Assembly (NCBI GenBank): GCA_948567375.1
Contig: OX419757.1
Span: forward strand, 14,632,001-14,696,000
Reading direction: 5' to 3'
Source of the DNA: Lunularia cruciata
Lineage: Eukaryota; Streptophyta; Marchantiopsida; Lunulariales; Lunulariaceae
Length of the DNA stretch: 64,000 bases
Part shown: piece by piece, positions 36,258 to 50,248 of the stretch
Position numbering within the stretch: position 1 is the stretch's first letter
How the letters are laid out: each line of letters starts with the position of its first letter
Notes under the pieces: generated by a model
Seen by the model: only the letters and a program-made list of their open reading frames with translations
Told to the model about the DNA's origin: nothing
Databases searched by the model: none
Position numbers and translations under genes: made by a program

Positions 36258-39200
36258 TCCCATCTTAATGAACATTTTGTACAGATCTACTTTCCATAAC
36301 TCCTAGTGCATGACTGAACTTTTCATGTAAAGCCCTAGTTAAACCCCTCCTGAATATATCAACGATATTGTCATTGTTGTCTGACACGAGAAACAAAGAT
36401 CTGTTTTTCCTTAACTCTTTCTCTGATAAAATAAAATCTCATATCTATGTGCTTAGTCCTCTCATGCTGCTTTGTTGGTGTGACAAGGTAGATTCCATTG
36501 TTGCTGTTGCAGGAGAGCTTCATTGTGAAATCAAGAAAACCCAAGTCAGTTAATAACAGTTCGAGCCACACTGCTTCAGTTGCTGCTTTTGACACATAAA
36601 GACACCAAAGTTTGTCTTTTGCTTGACCAACTTACTGTTGTATTAAACAAGATATAACAATATCCTCATGTTTATATTCTTGTATCTTGATTTCCTCCCC
36701 AATCTGAGTCAGAGTATCTATGAGTTGGAATGCTTGATCTGCTACAGATTAGATCCTTGGAAAGGGTCCCTTGAATGTAACAAAAAATTCTCTTCACAAC
36801 TTGCCCGTGGTTAGGGCCAAGATTTACCATGTACTTAGCAACTGAACTGACCGCGTAAGACACATCAGGCCTCGTGGCAACCATAGCCTACATTAAACTA
36901 CCCACTGCAGATTGATATGATATAGTTTTCATGTAGTATCTCTCTGTATCATTTTTAGGACAGTCTTGAAGACTCAATCTAGTCCTTGACTCTATAGGAT
37001 TGTAAACAAGCTTACAATCTTGCATGTTAAAATGATTCAGAATCTCTCTCAAATATTTTTCTTGAGAAAGATTGATCTATCCTTGGCTTCTATCTCTTTG
37101 AACTTGTAGCTGAAGATAACGAGTTATCTCTAAAAATGTGGTCATCTCAAAGCTTTTCACGAGAGATTCTTTCACACAGAGAAGGGAAAGACTATAAATA
37201 GCAAATATATAATCATCAACATAGACGTGTAGGGTGACATAATGAGGACCAGACTGAAAAATGTACAGATTGGTATCAACACTACAGTGCTGAAATCCGA
37301 TATGTAATAAAAACTGATTGAATTTTTGGTACCATTGGCGGTCAGATTGTTTAAGGCCATAAAAAACCTCAAAGGGTTGTAGAACCATTGATCCTTGTAT
37401 CTCTGCTTGTTGCTGCTTGTGCAATTTAGGGGTAAGAAGTCATGGAGGAATGTGCATATAGATGCTTTTTGTCAAGATTCCATGGAGGAATGCTACTTTG
37501 ACATCAAGAGCATGCACTTCCAACTCATGTTGAGCTAAGAAAGCAAGCAACACGTGAATAGTAGTCAATTGGAGAATAGGTCTCTATATAGTCAATACCT
37601 TGAATTTGAGAAAAGCCACGAGAAACTAGTCAAGCTTTGTACCATTGAATCAGGCCATGAGCATCATATTTCTTCTTGAAAGTCCACTACACATTACTAC
37701 TTGCCATCTTTGGTGGTAATTTGGTGATAACCCACATTTGATCAGTTTTCAAAGATTTGAATTCATAGCAAATGGCCTCAAGCCATTTAGAAGAATTAAG
37801 GCCTTGAATTGTAGCTTCATAATTTGCAAGGTCATGGTTGGATGTAGAATGCACATTGATTGCATTAGCAGTCCCCAACATGGCATCATACTTTTGATCT
37901 TCATTGCAAACTTTGGTGCCTTGATGGAGAGAAGGCTCTTGGAGTTGGAGGAAGGTGAGCTATGGGCCTTCAAGTATAGACTATTATATCAAAAGATCCT
38001 AAGGAATTGTTGGGATGACCGGAAGTAAGAGACAATGGGGGTGTTGGAGAATGTAGTGTAGGAGGAATGACAAGATGAACTATAAGAACTGTGGTCGTGT
38101 TGGAAGGAGTTGATTGAGGTAAATGAGGAGAAGCAAAAGGAGTGAGCAATCTAGAAGGATAGATAAGATCTTCTTGATTGTCAGAACATGCTAGATCTAT
38201 AGGAGTATTTTCTAATAAATTTACATCTCTAGACAAAAGTATACCACTATTAGAGATGTAGTATGTAGGCCTTACTTTCTGGGTCATAGCTTAGAAAGAT
38301 GCATTTATATGATTGAGAATAAATTTTACACCTAGTGCAAGGTAGAACATGGACATAGGAAATACAACCAAAAACTTGAAGTAGAGAAAGGTTAGGTTTA
38401 TGACCAAACTAAAGTTGGAATGGTGTAGCTTTAGATGAAATGGCCTTGGTGGGATTCCCATTTTGCAGATAGTTGGCAGTTTGTAGAGCCTCACCCCAAT
38501 AAGGCTTGGGGAGGCCAGATTCCATTAACATGGAGCAAACTGCTTCTACCAAGGTTCTGTTCTTGCTCTAGAATGCCATTTCACTCAAGAGTGTATGCAA
38601 TGCTACATTGATGCATGATACCTCTTTCTTTACAAAAAATATGGAATGTGGTATATTTGAATTCACCACCATTATCTGACACTCAAATCTTCCAATCAAG
38701 TTGCCTTTCTACATAGGTGATATACTCTTGGAAGCAAGTAAAAACTTTGTGCATGAACCGGAGTAGATACAAGAATATATACCTTGTACAATCATCTATA
38801 AAGGTCACAAAGTACTTGTAATCAGTGTAAGTGGTAGGAAAAAGGGAACCACAAACATCAGAGTGAAGAATAGCCAACGGAACACTAGCTCTAGTAGCAC
38901 CTTCTTGAGGAATGGGAGTTCAAGTTTGCTTGCCATGAAGGCAAGGTGGGCAAACAAGAAATGCATAAGGTTTGATGTGATCCATCCTAGCAATCAGATT
39001 TTTGTCATGGAGGAGTTGGAGGCAATGTTTGCTGATGTGCCCTAGTCATTGATGCTAGAGTGAGGTAATGGCTGAAGATGCAACATTGGTTTGAGTGCTA
39101 CAATTGCCAAAATAGACGTTGAACTGGTTGGAGTAGAGGTCAAAGTAGCATGAGGTGGCTGAAGTGCCTCTCCAACAGCCAGAAATTGTCTAATATAGGA

Positions 39201-40562
39201 CAAGATGCTATCAGATTATCTAGATCATCATAAAGTAGAATGGCGGTTTACTTGAGATGAAAGGAACCATACAATTTACTTAGTTGAAGTGAAAAATAGA
39301 GGTTCTTATTCAATAATGAAACATGTATAATATTCTCTAAAATATATTGAGTTCTTGAACTAGCAAGTTTGATCAAATCTGTTCCATGGCCTAGAATATC
39401 AAGGTTGGAACCATCTGCCAGGTAAAATTGTAAAGGTGATTAATATTCCTTATAGTCCAAGAAAAAAATGTGCCATGTGTCATGTGTTGAGAAGCTACAG
39501 TATCAATGTACGTTGATCTTGAGTGATATTTGGAACAATGTCAACGTTGTACAAAGAATTGTGAGCTGTTGTAGTAGAGTTGGATTGGTACAGATTGTTA
39601 CTCTTTTCTCCCTTGTATTAGCAATTCATCGGCATCAATTTTTGATGTAAGGCCTTTCTTTGAGCAGCAATGACAAATGATGGAAGGTTTTGAAGACACT
39701 ATTCCATGACGTCTAGAGAAAGAATTCTGATAGGATTGCATGAGGTCTAGAGAAAGAATTCTGATAGGATTGCATGTGACGAGAATTAGGTCTAGAAAAT
39801 GAGTGCTGACCAGGTATGTTGAAGGAATTCCATCCCAAAAAGCCTCCTCAAGAGTTCGTGTTTCCATTTCCCCTTGCCTTTGCCCTTGTTTCTAGCAAAA
39901 GAGGTGAAGCCTTGGGTAACTACTAGAGCAGTTTTTTGCTCCACAAGACCTTCATGTTTCATGCTAATTTCTTCTTGAAAAAGAATAGCATTAACATCCA
40001 AAAGAATCAAGGTTTTTTGGCTTTGTAATAATTGCATAAAATGCTTGTAACTAGAAGGCATAGATTTCATCAGTAATCTTAGCTAAGATTACTGATCATT
40101 AGAAGGGTTTTTATTCCCTACTGCTAACTGGGTAAGTAGACCATGAAAGGTTGCTATGTGTTTAGCAACACTAGCACCTTCACACATCACCATTGTCATT
40201 ACTATATCGAGTAGATACATTATCGTGACATCATCATCTGTGCCTTCATACATGGTGGTAAAATCTTTCCGAGCCTCACTTGCCAATGTATTGACTTATA
40301 GCATTAACTCAGGAGCCAATACTGAAATAATAGCTTCTAGAGAAATATTATTTTTGTGCTCCCAATCAGATAGATCGGCTGCTGAAGTGGACTTGACTTC
40401 AGTACCATCAACGATAGAGAAGACTGATGCTGCTTCCAACTTGAGAGAGAGACAATGGTTCCATGAATGGAAAAGATCTCCATTGAATTTCATGAAAGTA
40501 GAATCGAATTGAATGATAGGAGCAGCAGAAGCAGCGGCACTTGGACCACGAGTAGCAGACAT
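36258..40562 (-). mobile_element. Ty1/copia retrotransposon internal region, decayed
   Basis: On the minus strand the order is gag, integrase, RT, RNase H, which is the copia order. The gag start is MSATRGPSAAASAAP at 40562, followed by QFDSTFMKFNGDLFHSWNHC and SSYKHFMQLLQSQKTL. Integrase (about 38683-38993) has LHSDVCGSLFPTT and KYFVTFIDDCTRYIFLYLL. RT (37077-37424) has FYGLKQSDRQWYQKFNQFL and LHVYVDDYIFAI. RNase H (36371-36900) has MVATRPDVSYAVSSVAKYM and PTKQHERTKHIDMRFYFIRE. Stops and frameshifts are frequent, so it is inactive. Confidence 0.9.
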
Positions 40563-41320
40563 GCTGAACTTCTTGATAGGAAGCAAACACTGCGGTTTCA
40601 AGAAAGTAGAAGACTTGAACCTCAAGAAAGTCTAAAGAATTTGATTAAAGAGGATATTGGAGAAAAGCTCTTCCAAAATCCAGAAAAAAGAGAATACCGC
40701 ACTTAAGAGGATCAGCAAGTATTTCTTGCTATCAAGATATACTACACTGATGTGTAATAAGATCAGATCTCTCAGAATTTTGGAAGTGGTTACTAAGGTA
40801 TCCTGTAGCAGCTAGTGAGGAATTCTAAGATCTTCCTATACGATGTAAGAAAAGTGAAGAAAGGTTTCAATCATGAAACACTAGAAACACTAAAAGATAC
40901 TCAAAATGGTTACTAAGGTATCCTGTAGCAGCTAGTGAAGATTCTAAGATCTTCCTATACGATGTAAGAAAAGTGAAGAAAGGTTTCAATCATGAAACAC
41001 GAGGAACACTAAAAGATACTCAAAACACTATATTGCAGATCTAGTCACATGAAACGAAGAATGGAATGCCTATTGGTTAGTATGTAGGTTCTAAACTAAT
41101 GGAACACTTAGTTGTGTTGCTTGGCTTTGTTGTTCCTTGTTGTTCAAGCTTTCTTGACTACACAGCTAGCATCTCGATGGAATATGAATTTTTCTCTTTG
41201 AAAAGTAAAGACCTATATAGGTGCTCTAAAACTAACTAGCTCCATTGTTAGGTACTATATGCAAATGCTAACTTCTACAATGCATAGTACAAGCTATACC
41301 AACCTCAACTATCACATGCC
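40563..41320 (-). repeat. Leader / presumed 5' LTR of the copia relic
   Basis: In the minus direction this region precedes gag and includes a promoter-like CTATATAGG near 41213-41221. A possible LTR start TGTGATAGTTGAGG is near 41315. Its sequence does not visibly match the putative 3' LTR at 35712-36257, and no initiator-Met primer site is seen. The assignment is therefore weak. Confidence 0.3.
40787..41025. repeat. 120-bp tandem duplication
   Basis: TGGTTACTAAGGTATCCTGT starts copies at 40787 and 40907. The second copy is one base shorter and differs at only a few sites, so this is a young duplication inside the copia leader/LTR region. Confidence 0.9.
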
Positions 41321-44300
41321 ACATGTATTGTCATCTAAAATCAAGTCAACAATAAAGAAGAAGAAACATCTTACTTTGAAAAAAATTAGAGAGAAAAGTT
41401 ATTAAATAGCTTGCCTTTGTCTTTACTAAAATTCCAATTCTTCCAATTTATTGCATTTGGTTTAGTTTCAGTTGAGAAATTTCCCTTAGAATCATACAAT
41501 GCATTAATATACTCAAACATTTGAATCTTTAACATTATTCTTTTCTTGAAGGAAATATCAAGTTTTGTAAGTTTAAATTCTGCTATCCTTGCAATGAAAT
41601 TAAAGATTTCAAGAATTTTTAAGCATGTTTCATATCATAGCAAAAATTTGGTTTTCATTTGAGGTTTGAACTCCTATCTATGACATTTGATAAATTAAGG
41701 TTCTAAAGTGATGAACATATTTATTGATATTGTCACCTTGTTTCAATTTTACATGTGAGGTTCATTTTAGAGATATATAACGGGCACGCCATACCTCATG
41801 CTTGTTTTGGAGATCACACCCTTTGATGAGCTTCAACTCAACATTTAGACATCCCTGTAGAACTACATATGCACCACCTTGACGTTTTTTCAATAGCAAT
41901 GATAGAATGCAACATGCAGAATTATAACTCCCTTTAGAGATCGATCGTTGGGCTCAACGATTTGACCTGATACGTAAAGCAATCAAGACATGAAAAGAAA
42001 TCCGATACAATCTTGAATTGATTTTATTTGGAGTTAGTCCGTTGATTTTTGCTTTTCACTCAAAAATGGTAAACATGATGAAGCAAACTATTATTTTGTA
42101 GACTAAAGACATTCCAAAAGTTAACTGGATATATTATATCATTGGAGAATTGCATATGGGTTGCTTTTGCAAGTAGTAAGATTAATGCGGTGACCTATGA
42201 CGCAACACCTTAACCAACTCAACCTACGATAATTACAAAAATTGGGGCTTCAATTGCAAAATTTATTGCAATTTACAAGTAGAAGAGATCTATCCATATA
42301 TATTTGTATGAGCACTTATAAACCCAAAAGCCCAGATTTGTTGATATGCATGTAATTTTTCTTATGCGTTTATGAGACATTTCAGTTAAGGTTAGATTGT
42401 AGATACTACGGGTTGAAACGTGGAGGAGAATGGTTCTTTGCTTTGGACCCTCAAATTTTCAATTTTGAATCCGTCGAAGCTCTTCCCTTTCTCCCTATAG
42501 CCTTCATTGATACAAAGGGAAAATTTCCCTCTTGCAAATAGAAAATTTTCCCCTCTTTGAAGCACAAAATTAGAATAGCTTGAGGTTTATTTTTTTTTTG
42601 CAAGAGATATAAGTTCAGATTCTATGAGTTGAAAAAGAAAATGCAAATTTTGGGCACAAGGTGAGGAGTTAAGGTGTTAATTGCAAAATTTGAGAAATTG
42701 GATTTTGAAATAATTGACCATACACATGGAGACCAGTATTGGTTCAACTACGCACAACCTTTCTCAAATTGTTATTTCTCCTCCAATTCTTCTTGCTCTT
42801 CCTCCTATTGGTATTTCTACTTGTTCAAAAATCATTTCAGAACATATTCTATCACTCTCATTGAATGCATCATCATGTCTAAATTCCAAGTCTCTTGGTC
42901 TATATCACGTGGGATCTCTCAATTTGTAGATCTACCAAGAATGGTATCAACTATGCTTCCTCATGTGAATAAATTATTGCATGTAAACAAACCAAAACTT
43001 GATGATGATAGGTTTTGGATGATCTTTCATGATCTTTCATCATTATGCTCAAATTCTTGACTACTTGGAGGATATGGAGCTCTTCAAGCAAACATATGTA
43101 GGCCATTCTAAGGGGCCCATGCAAAAGAATATATTGCATTTTCCTATATAGCTACTTATATGGTAAATTTGGGATTGGGTTTTTTGAGACTATGAACGGG
43201 AGATTTTTATAAGAAGTGGGCCAGATATACGTAATCCTACAAGTCAAAGATTGGAAAGGAAAGTGCAAAGGGAAGAGTCTTAGTAAGAAGGAAATTAAAT
43301 ATGATGGAGATACGTTGACAGTAAACTAAATTATAGTTATCCCCATTACCATAGAATGGACACTATGTTTAGGGTTAGTATATCTTCTCTTGTGCTTTTA
43401 AATATGGGGCTTGGAGCTAAAATTCATGTTGTTGATTTGAATATGGAGGTTGAGGATGATAGTAATATTTTTGATTTAAATATGGTGGTAGAAGATGAGA
43501 GTAATATTTTTGATCTTTGAAGCTCCCAAGAAGGGAAAGAGACCATAGTCTAAAAAATTGGAGAGTCCAAAGTTACACATGAGTACTTTTGGGAGGAGTA
43601 TGAATTCCCTATTGAAAATACTCCATATATATTCTCAGTTCTTGGTATGTAAGGGGAGGAAGACACTGCATATATTATACATGTGTTAGATCAGCTAGAG
43701 AACAAGAGTAAAACACACTTTGATTTTTTTCATACCTTGCCATTTGAATTCAATGATGTTCAATCTAGGGAGGCACACAAAAAAAAAGGTAAATTTAGTA
43801 TAAGGAGTGAAAAAAACTGAGGGTGATTCTTGGAAAAGGAAGTAGATCTCCAAAGGTTTTGTAAAACCTTCACTACTAACATTTGGATGCGCATAAGACT
43901 TTGATTACCATACCAATATGAAGAACGAGGTAATGGATACCAAAACAAAGATCAAACTAGCTGAGATTGAAGCCACAAGGATGGCCAAGATGGAGGAAAT
44001 TGAAGCTCAAAAATTGGCAAAGATAGAAAAAAAAGAGCTAAGGAGAAATCAGAAAAGATGTCCAAAGCTAAGAAAATCTGAGCAAAGTAAGAGTCAGAGA
44101 AGATATTAATGGCAGAAAAATAAGGTCCAAATCTGAAAGGCTTCAATTTATAGAGAAGAAAGAAAAATCTAATCACTTTCATGTTATATTTATAGATTGC
44201 TTGAGAGCAATAAAGAGCACCAAGGAGGCTAAGAGTTACATCCCTACACTTTTGAGATTAAGTTTGTAAGTAGTGATGATTCTAGAATGTAAATTATTTA

Positions 44301-46272
44301 ATGATAATAAGGATTGTTCCATTTTATTGTACAAATTTTCAAGAGTGTGTTTAATTTGTGTATTGTTAGTCTAAAATGTCAGCTGGTTTGTAGGGGTTGG
44401 CAAGAAGGTAAGGAGCACCAAGTGATATCATAGGGGGGTTTGTATGAAAGTAAGGAGTGCCAAGAGAGTTTGTATGGAGGTAGTCTTTTCTACATGATAT
44501 GAAATATTGATTAATTTTTTTTTGAGCCTAAGGTTTGTGTGACTTGGAAATCTTTTTCATTATACTTCATAAAGATAAGTTACTTCAAATATTTGACTAC
44601 ACTCATGTCCATGTTTATTATTCCTATATGTCTTCTCCTTTCACTTGTTGGAGAGATTGATATTCATATCACAAATACCTTGAGCATACTCTTATTCTCT
44701 TTCTACTTACAAGGATGAAACATGTTGATACTTCCAATCATGCAAAACCTCAAATCTGAAATACTAGAATTTACATCAATTTTCTTGGATTTGGAATAAG
44801 AATGGATGTATAAAATCAATAAAGAAAGTGGCAAAGCAAAGAAACAAAATGTTATAATTTGTACTTCAGATTCAACACCTTTGCATAACAAACCATATCA
44901 CATTTATAATCATTCTTTTCCAAGATGGTGAGCTCTCTTGAGCTTTCATGATATTTCATTTGTACTAATATTGACCCAAAAATAATATACTATTGCTTAG
45001 GGAGGCACATATGAATCAAATAAAATTGAGTTACCCAAAAGTAATCTACATTCATAAAAATTTGCCTTGAATAGTTTAATTCTATTTAGTATTAAAAAAT
45101 ATAAACTATACTTAGGAAAAAAAGAGCCTTACCTTATGAAATTAATTGTATTAAATTATATTTCTACTTGGTGGCTATGAGGAAACCTCTTGAACACCAA
45201 GAGGATGCTATTAAGTTAAGAAGCTCTATTTATGGCTATGAGGAAACCAGAAAGATACATTCAATAGTGAATGACTTAGAATCTCTCTCTATATATATGA
45301 AAAATTAAGTGGTAGGCTTAGGCTTGGACTCATAATCAAACCATAATTAAGGAGAATTTCTTCTTATAACATCAAAACCTCTCTCCATCAACTAGTCGCT
45401 ACTAAAAGCAACTCTTCACTCTCACTCACCCATTAGATGGTGTATCCTTCACTTGACTAAAGCTTCAAGTAGATCTCCTTGAATTTAAGAATGTTTGGGT
45501 TGCTTTTGAAAGTAATCCTTCATCTTGTCTTAGAAATTTATTCCACACTTTTGACTACTACACTCCTCTTCATCTTGATGATTTGAACTTGAGAATTAGA
45601 AATTAGGAAATCGGGGTTGCTTTTGAAAACCGCACTTCATATAATCTCTCATAAACATTTCAAAATTGAGTCACCACTTCCAACTACTATACTTTCCTAG
45701 ACTAAGCAAATTTGAAGTTGCAAACTCAAGACATTTTGGCTCTAAACTACTTAAATTGTGTCTTTGTAAAAACTATAATTAACACCTACAAATGTACACA
45801 CCAACATACAAAACCATCATTAATTCATACATCATGGAGCACATTAGAAAAAAAGTTGTATACATTGTCATACATAATTTCATTGGCTTCTCAATGCAAT
45901 TTGAAGCATTCTTCCATAATAGCACCTTGTAAGTATTCTCTATCATACTCTTGGTGAATGGTTTGCTATTCAATATTCATCTCCTCTAAGAATTTAATGT
46001 CTTCCTCAATCATAGATCATGTGGGGATCTAATTTCTCAAGTGTCATTAAGCCTTCCATATCCAAATGCAATATTTGTTGGCTACTTTAGTCTTTGCTAC
46101 ACATTTATTAAATTTCCATTTTCCAATAGTACAAGCAATTAAGAAAGAGGAACAAGATGACTCATGGGGATGTAGGTTGAATTTGCCAATAAGAATTGTC
46201 CATTGTCTAAGGAATTACATTGCCCATTGTGATTCAAATCACTTCATAGTGTTGATCTCTTCAAATAGGTCA
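41321..46272. other. AT-rich interval with no recognised gene
   Basis: About 5 kb. A decayed reading on the plus strand from about 42670 to 44230 ends in a Lys/Glu-rich coiled-coil-like stretch (KIKLAEIEATRMAKMEEIEA at about 43950). This could be a remnant of a transposon accessory or NAM-like protein, but no domain can be named. Elsewhere only short frames occur. A short direct repeat (GGCTATGAGGAAACC) is present at about 45172 and 45232. Confidence 0.4.
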
Positions 46273-46691
46273 TGTAAAAGACCAAGACAAAGGAGAGAAA
46301 TAGGAGAATGGAAGATCAAAGTGAAAGACCACATTAAAACTCTTGAATGAGGGAAACTTTGAATGCACAACATGCAAATAGGCTTTGGTATTTATAGAGA
46401 AATATACAAGGCTCTTGAGAAGCTTCTAAAGAAGCTTCCTTCTAGAAGCCGCCTACTTGGTGTGCAAACTAAGCTAGCCATGAAGTTTCCCAAGAAGCTT
46501 CCTTCTAAAAACCACCTACTTGGTATGCAAGCTAAACTAGCTAAGAAGCTTCCTCCTTGGCATGCACATTATCCAACACTTTGAAGGTGCCAAGTAGCTT
46601 CCTATATAATTTTAGAATATTCTAGCTAATTTGGCCTATTTGTTACATCTTTAGTCTCAACTAACTTGTCGGTAAGCTCCATATTGTTACA
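46273..46691 (-). repeat. 3' LTR of chromovirus copy 2 (419 bp)
   Basis: On the minus strand it begins TGTAACAATATGGAGCTTAC and ends at CTTTTACA (46273). The TATA box (TATAAATA on the minus strand) is at 46389-46396. A purine tract (GCGGTGGGAGAATA on the minus strand) precedes it. Confidence 0.9.
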
Positions 46692-46754
46692 TATTCTCCC
46701 ACCGCTAGTTGGTGACATCCTCATCACCATGGAAGCTTCAAACTCATGGATAGC

Positions 46755-49700
46755 CATTTGTGCATTCTAGAGATGAGAAAGAGGTTCCCAAGTGACATCA
46801 TGAAGGGGATACCCTTTCTAGTGGACCCTGTAATCTAAATGTTGTTGGCGGTCTTGTTGAATGTGGTGACACTCAAAGATACAATCAATTTCATACTCCT
46901 CATGATTGTTGATACGGATGAGAGGAGGAGGAGGAGGAGGTTGGACATAAGAAGAGAAAGAAGATGGATTAGGAACATAGGGTTTCAACTTGAAAACATG
47001 AAAGAAAAGGTGGATTTGCATATGACAAGGCAAGGCAAGGCCATAAGCAACAAGAGAAATGATTTGGTTGGCATCAAAGGGTCCTATCCAATTAGAAGCA
47101 ATTTTACAAACTTGGGTATCTAATGGGAAGGGTAAGTTACTAGAGGAGAGCATGACCTTATCACCAAGTTGAAAGGTGAGATTATAATGATGGTGGTCCA
47201 TATTATTTTTGATGATTTTGAGCAACAAGGAGATGAGATTTGGCTTATTGGAGGGATTGGGATACGGTGGTCAAGAAGGGTTTAGTATGAGGGACATGAG
47301 GTGGAGGAAGAGCAAGAAGGAAATATGGAACAAGAGGGTCTTGGCCAAAATTAAGGAAGAAAGGAGAGAATTTGGTGCTTGTTTGTTTGAATTATTGTAT
47401 GCAAACTTAGCAACTACAAGACAATCATCCCAATTGGTATGGTGAACATTGATGAAGGCACAAAGAATATCCTCCAAGGTGCAATTTGGTTGTTTGGTTT
47501 GTCCATGAGTTTGAGGATGATAGGCCATGGACAAATTAAGCTTGGTGCCAAGTATTTGGAAGAGTGCTTGCCAAAATTTTCTAATGAATTGAAGATCACA
47601 ATTGGAGATGAGTACACGAGGCATCCCATGATGCTTGAAGACATTATCAAAGTAGATCTATATCAATGTTGGAGCATTCACATTATCAAAGGTTGGTGCA
47701 AAATGGGTTTACTTAGCTTATCCACAAACACCATGATTGTTATGTGACCTTGCTTTGTCTTGGGCAAGGATGTGATGAGATCTAAGCTCATATGTTCCCA
47801 TTAAGTAGATGGAATGAGGAGAGGTTGAAGGAGTCTTGGTTTTTGGTTGCTAGCCTTGTTGAGGTTGTCCAATCACAAGATTGGACAAACTATTGAGCAT
47901 CTCATGCCATGTTGGGCCACCACCATTGGCATTGGAAGGTACCCAAGGTCTTGTCCACACCCATATGACCAGCAATTGTAGACCAGCAATTGTCATGGGC
48001 TTCTTGAAGGTGCACAAGTCAAAGATCATCCTTGGTTGGAACATAGATCTGGTTCTCATAAAATAGAACGCCTTCCTTGAAGGAGAAGGTGTTTTACTCC
48101 TTGTTTCATGTTGCAAGATGACCTTGTACCATTTGAAAGAAGGGATCTTGTTATGTTATGTGTAGAGTTATTCTAAACTTGATTTGGACTTTGGAATCAA
48201 CTTACATTGTCATAATTGCCATTCTAATGAGAGGAAGAGACTTCAAATCAGGTTGTCTTGATAGTGCATTGGGAATGGCATGTAACTAACTGGGATTGTA
48301 CTCAATTTTGATATCAAACAATTGTAGTTGTTCCTCCCATCAAAGATGTCAACTCTTCATGTGCCTCAAATGTAACGTATGTAACAAAGGTTTGTGATTG
48401 GTTTGCATGATCATTCATTTTCCCAAGAGATAATGCCCCATAACTTGGTGGTATATACCATTGCTAGTTGTTTTCAATCTCAAGCAAAGTAATTTTTGTC
48501 TGTAGTGTTTAGTTAGTACGACACAAAGGCAATGGGATGTAACCCATCTAGAAATTCCTACTACGACACAATTCCAATGGTAAAGTTAGAAGCATCAAAA
48601 TCAACCACACAAGGTAGTTGAAGATCATATGGTTGAAGAATGTGTCTTGAAGACACCATATATTTCAACTTCTGGGATGCTTCTTTTCATTTAGTGGTCC
48701 ATTGAAAGCTTATGGTCTTCCCCAAAAGATCAGTCAATGGTGTGGCCACATGAGCATAATAGTAGATGAACTGTTAGTAAAACTTGTCAATCTATTAAGT
48801 GCTCCCACTTTTGTGGCATGCTTTAGGGTATGCCAATTAGTAGTAGCTTTGAATTTTTCCTCTTCCATCTTGATTTCCTCTGATGAGATCTTATGACTCA
48901 AGAACATAACTTCCTTTTCCATAATTTGACTTCTTGCACTAAAACTTCTATTGTTGTAGTCATCTTAAGACCTCTCACACATGATTTGTGTTTTTTGCCT
49001 CTATCTTACTATAAATTAAGATATCATCCAAGACTACCACCACATACCAATCCAATAGCCCATTCAACACCCAATGCATCTGATCCATGAAGACTGTTGG
49101 AGCATTAGTGAGCCTGAAAGATAAAACACTCCATTCAAAATGTCCATACCTTGTACGAAAGGCAATCTTTTGCACATCCTTTCTATCAATGAGAATCTAC
49201 CAATAGTTATTTCAAACATCCAACTTGGAGAAGCATCATGCTCCACTCAATTGATCAAGCAAGTCATCAATTTGATACAAGAGATATACATTCTTCATTG
49301 TTTGTTTATTGAGGTCACAATAATCAATACATAAGCAAAGTCCTCAATCCTTCTATGGAACAAATAATACTATTGATCCCCAAGGAGATGTACTATATTG
49401 TATGAAATCCTTCTCCAACAAATTTGTCGGTGTTGTTTGAAGCTCATCTAACTCTTTTGGTGAGAGCCAATAGATTGGTCTACTCACTTGAGTACTTCTT
49501 GGCAATAACTCAATCTTGAAGGGCATAACCTAATCAGAGGGTAATCCCTTTGACAAATCATCTAAAAATACATTAGAAAACTCTTGAACTATTTGATCAA
49601 CCATTGCTTGATGAGACTTCTTGCCCTCCTCAGATTCTCCATGCACAATCAACATAATCCACACCGCAGAAATAAACTTATCTTCCTCCAAAGCTTGCTC

Positions 49701-50240
49701 TATGGCTGCTTCATTCACAAACTTCTCATCTTGGGACTTATCTTCTTTCAAAGCTTGCTCTATGGCTGCTTTCTTGATAAACTTCCCATCTTGGAACTAA
49801 TTTTTCTTAGGTGTCTTACTCAAAAGTGCCAAACAACCTAAACGGAAATTCTTACCTTGGTATTGTACTTGAATTTGTCATCAAATTGAACCTTGAGATG
49901 TTCAAGCCAAGGCAAACTTAAAATAAGATCATAGTGTAGAGGTGCCACTACAAACCTCATACACTTTGCATACTACTTCCCAATCTTGAATGTAACAAGA
50001 TGTGAGGTATAGAATGCAGAACCCTTTTTACCACCACCATCATCAAGCTACTTCCAATTATTGGCTTGATAGGAATACTTAATTCCTTTACTAATTATAT
50101 GGACATGCAATTCTTGAACTTCTAGAATCCACCAAAATCCTACAACCATGATTAGATATCATACCTTGCAAGTGAAGCAAACTTGCATAGGCCAAGCCTT
50201 CAATCCCATTGGAACTAAATAAGTTCCCAATAGGTGGCTC
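46755..50240 (-). pseudogene. pol: pol of chromovirus copy 2
   Basis: Reading leftwards: degraded protease (about 50210-49830), a linker with two 20-residue repeats (about 49800-49685), and RT. RT carries AFRTRYGHFEWSVLSFRLTN and VVVLDDILIYSKIEAKNTN at about 49175-48975. RNase H traces follow (about 48650-48200). Integrase fragments (about 48110-47271) include MAYHPQTHGQTKQPNCTLED. The chromodomain (about 46910-46755) includes EEYEIDCIFECHHIQQDRQQ. Stops are frequent throughout. Confidence 0.88.
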
Positions 50241-50248
50241 AAAATCTA

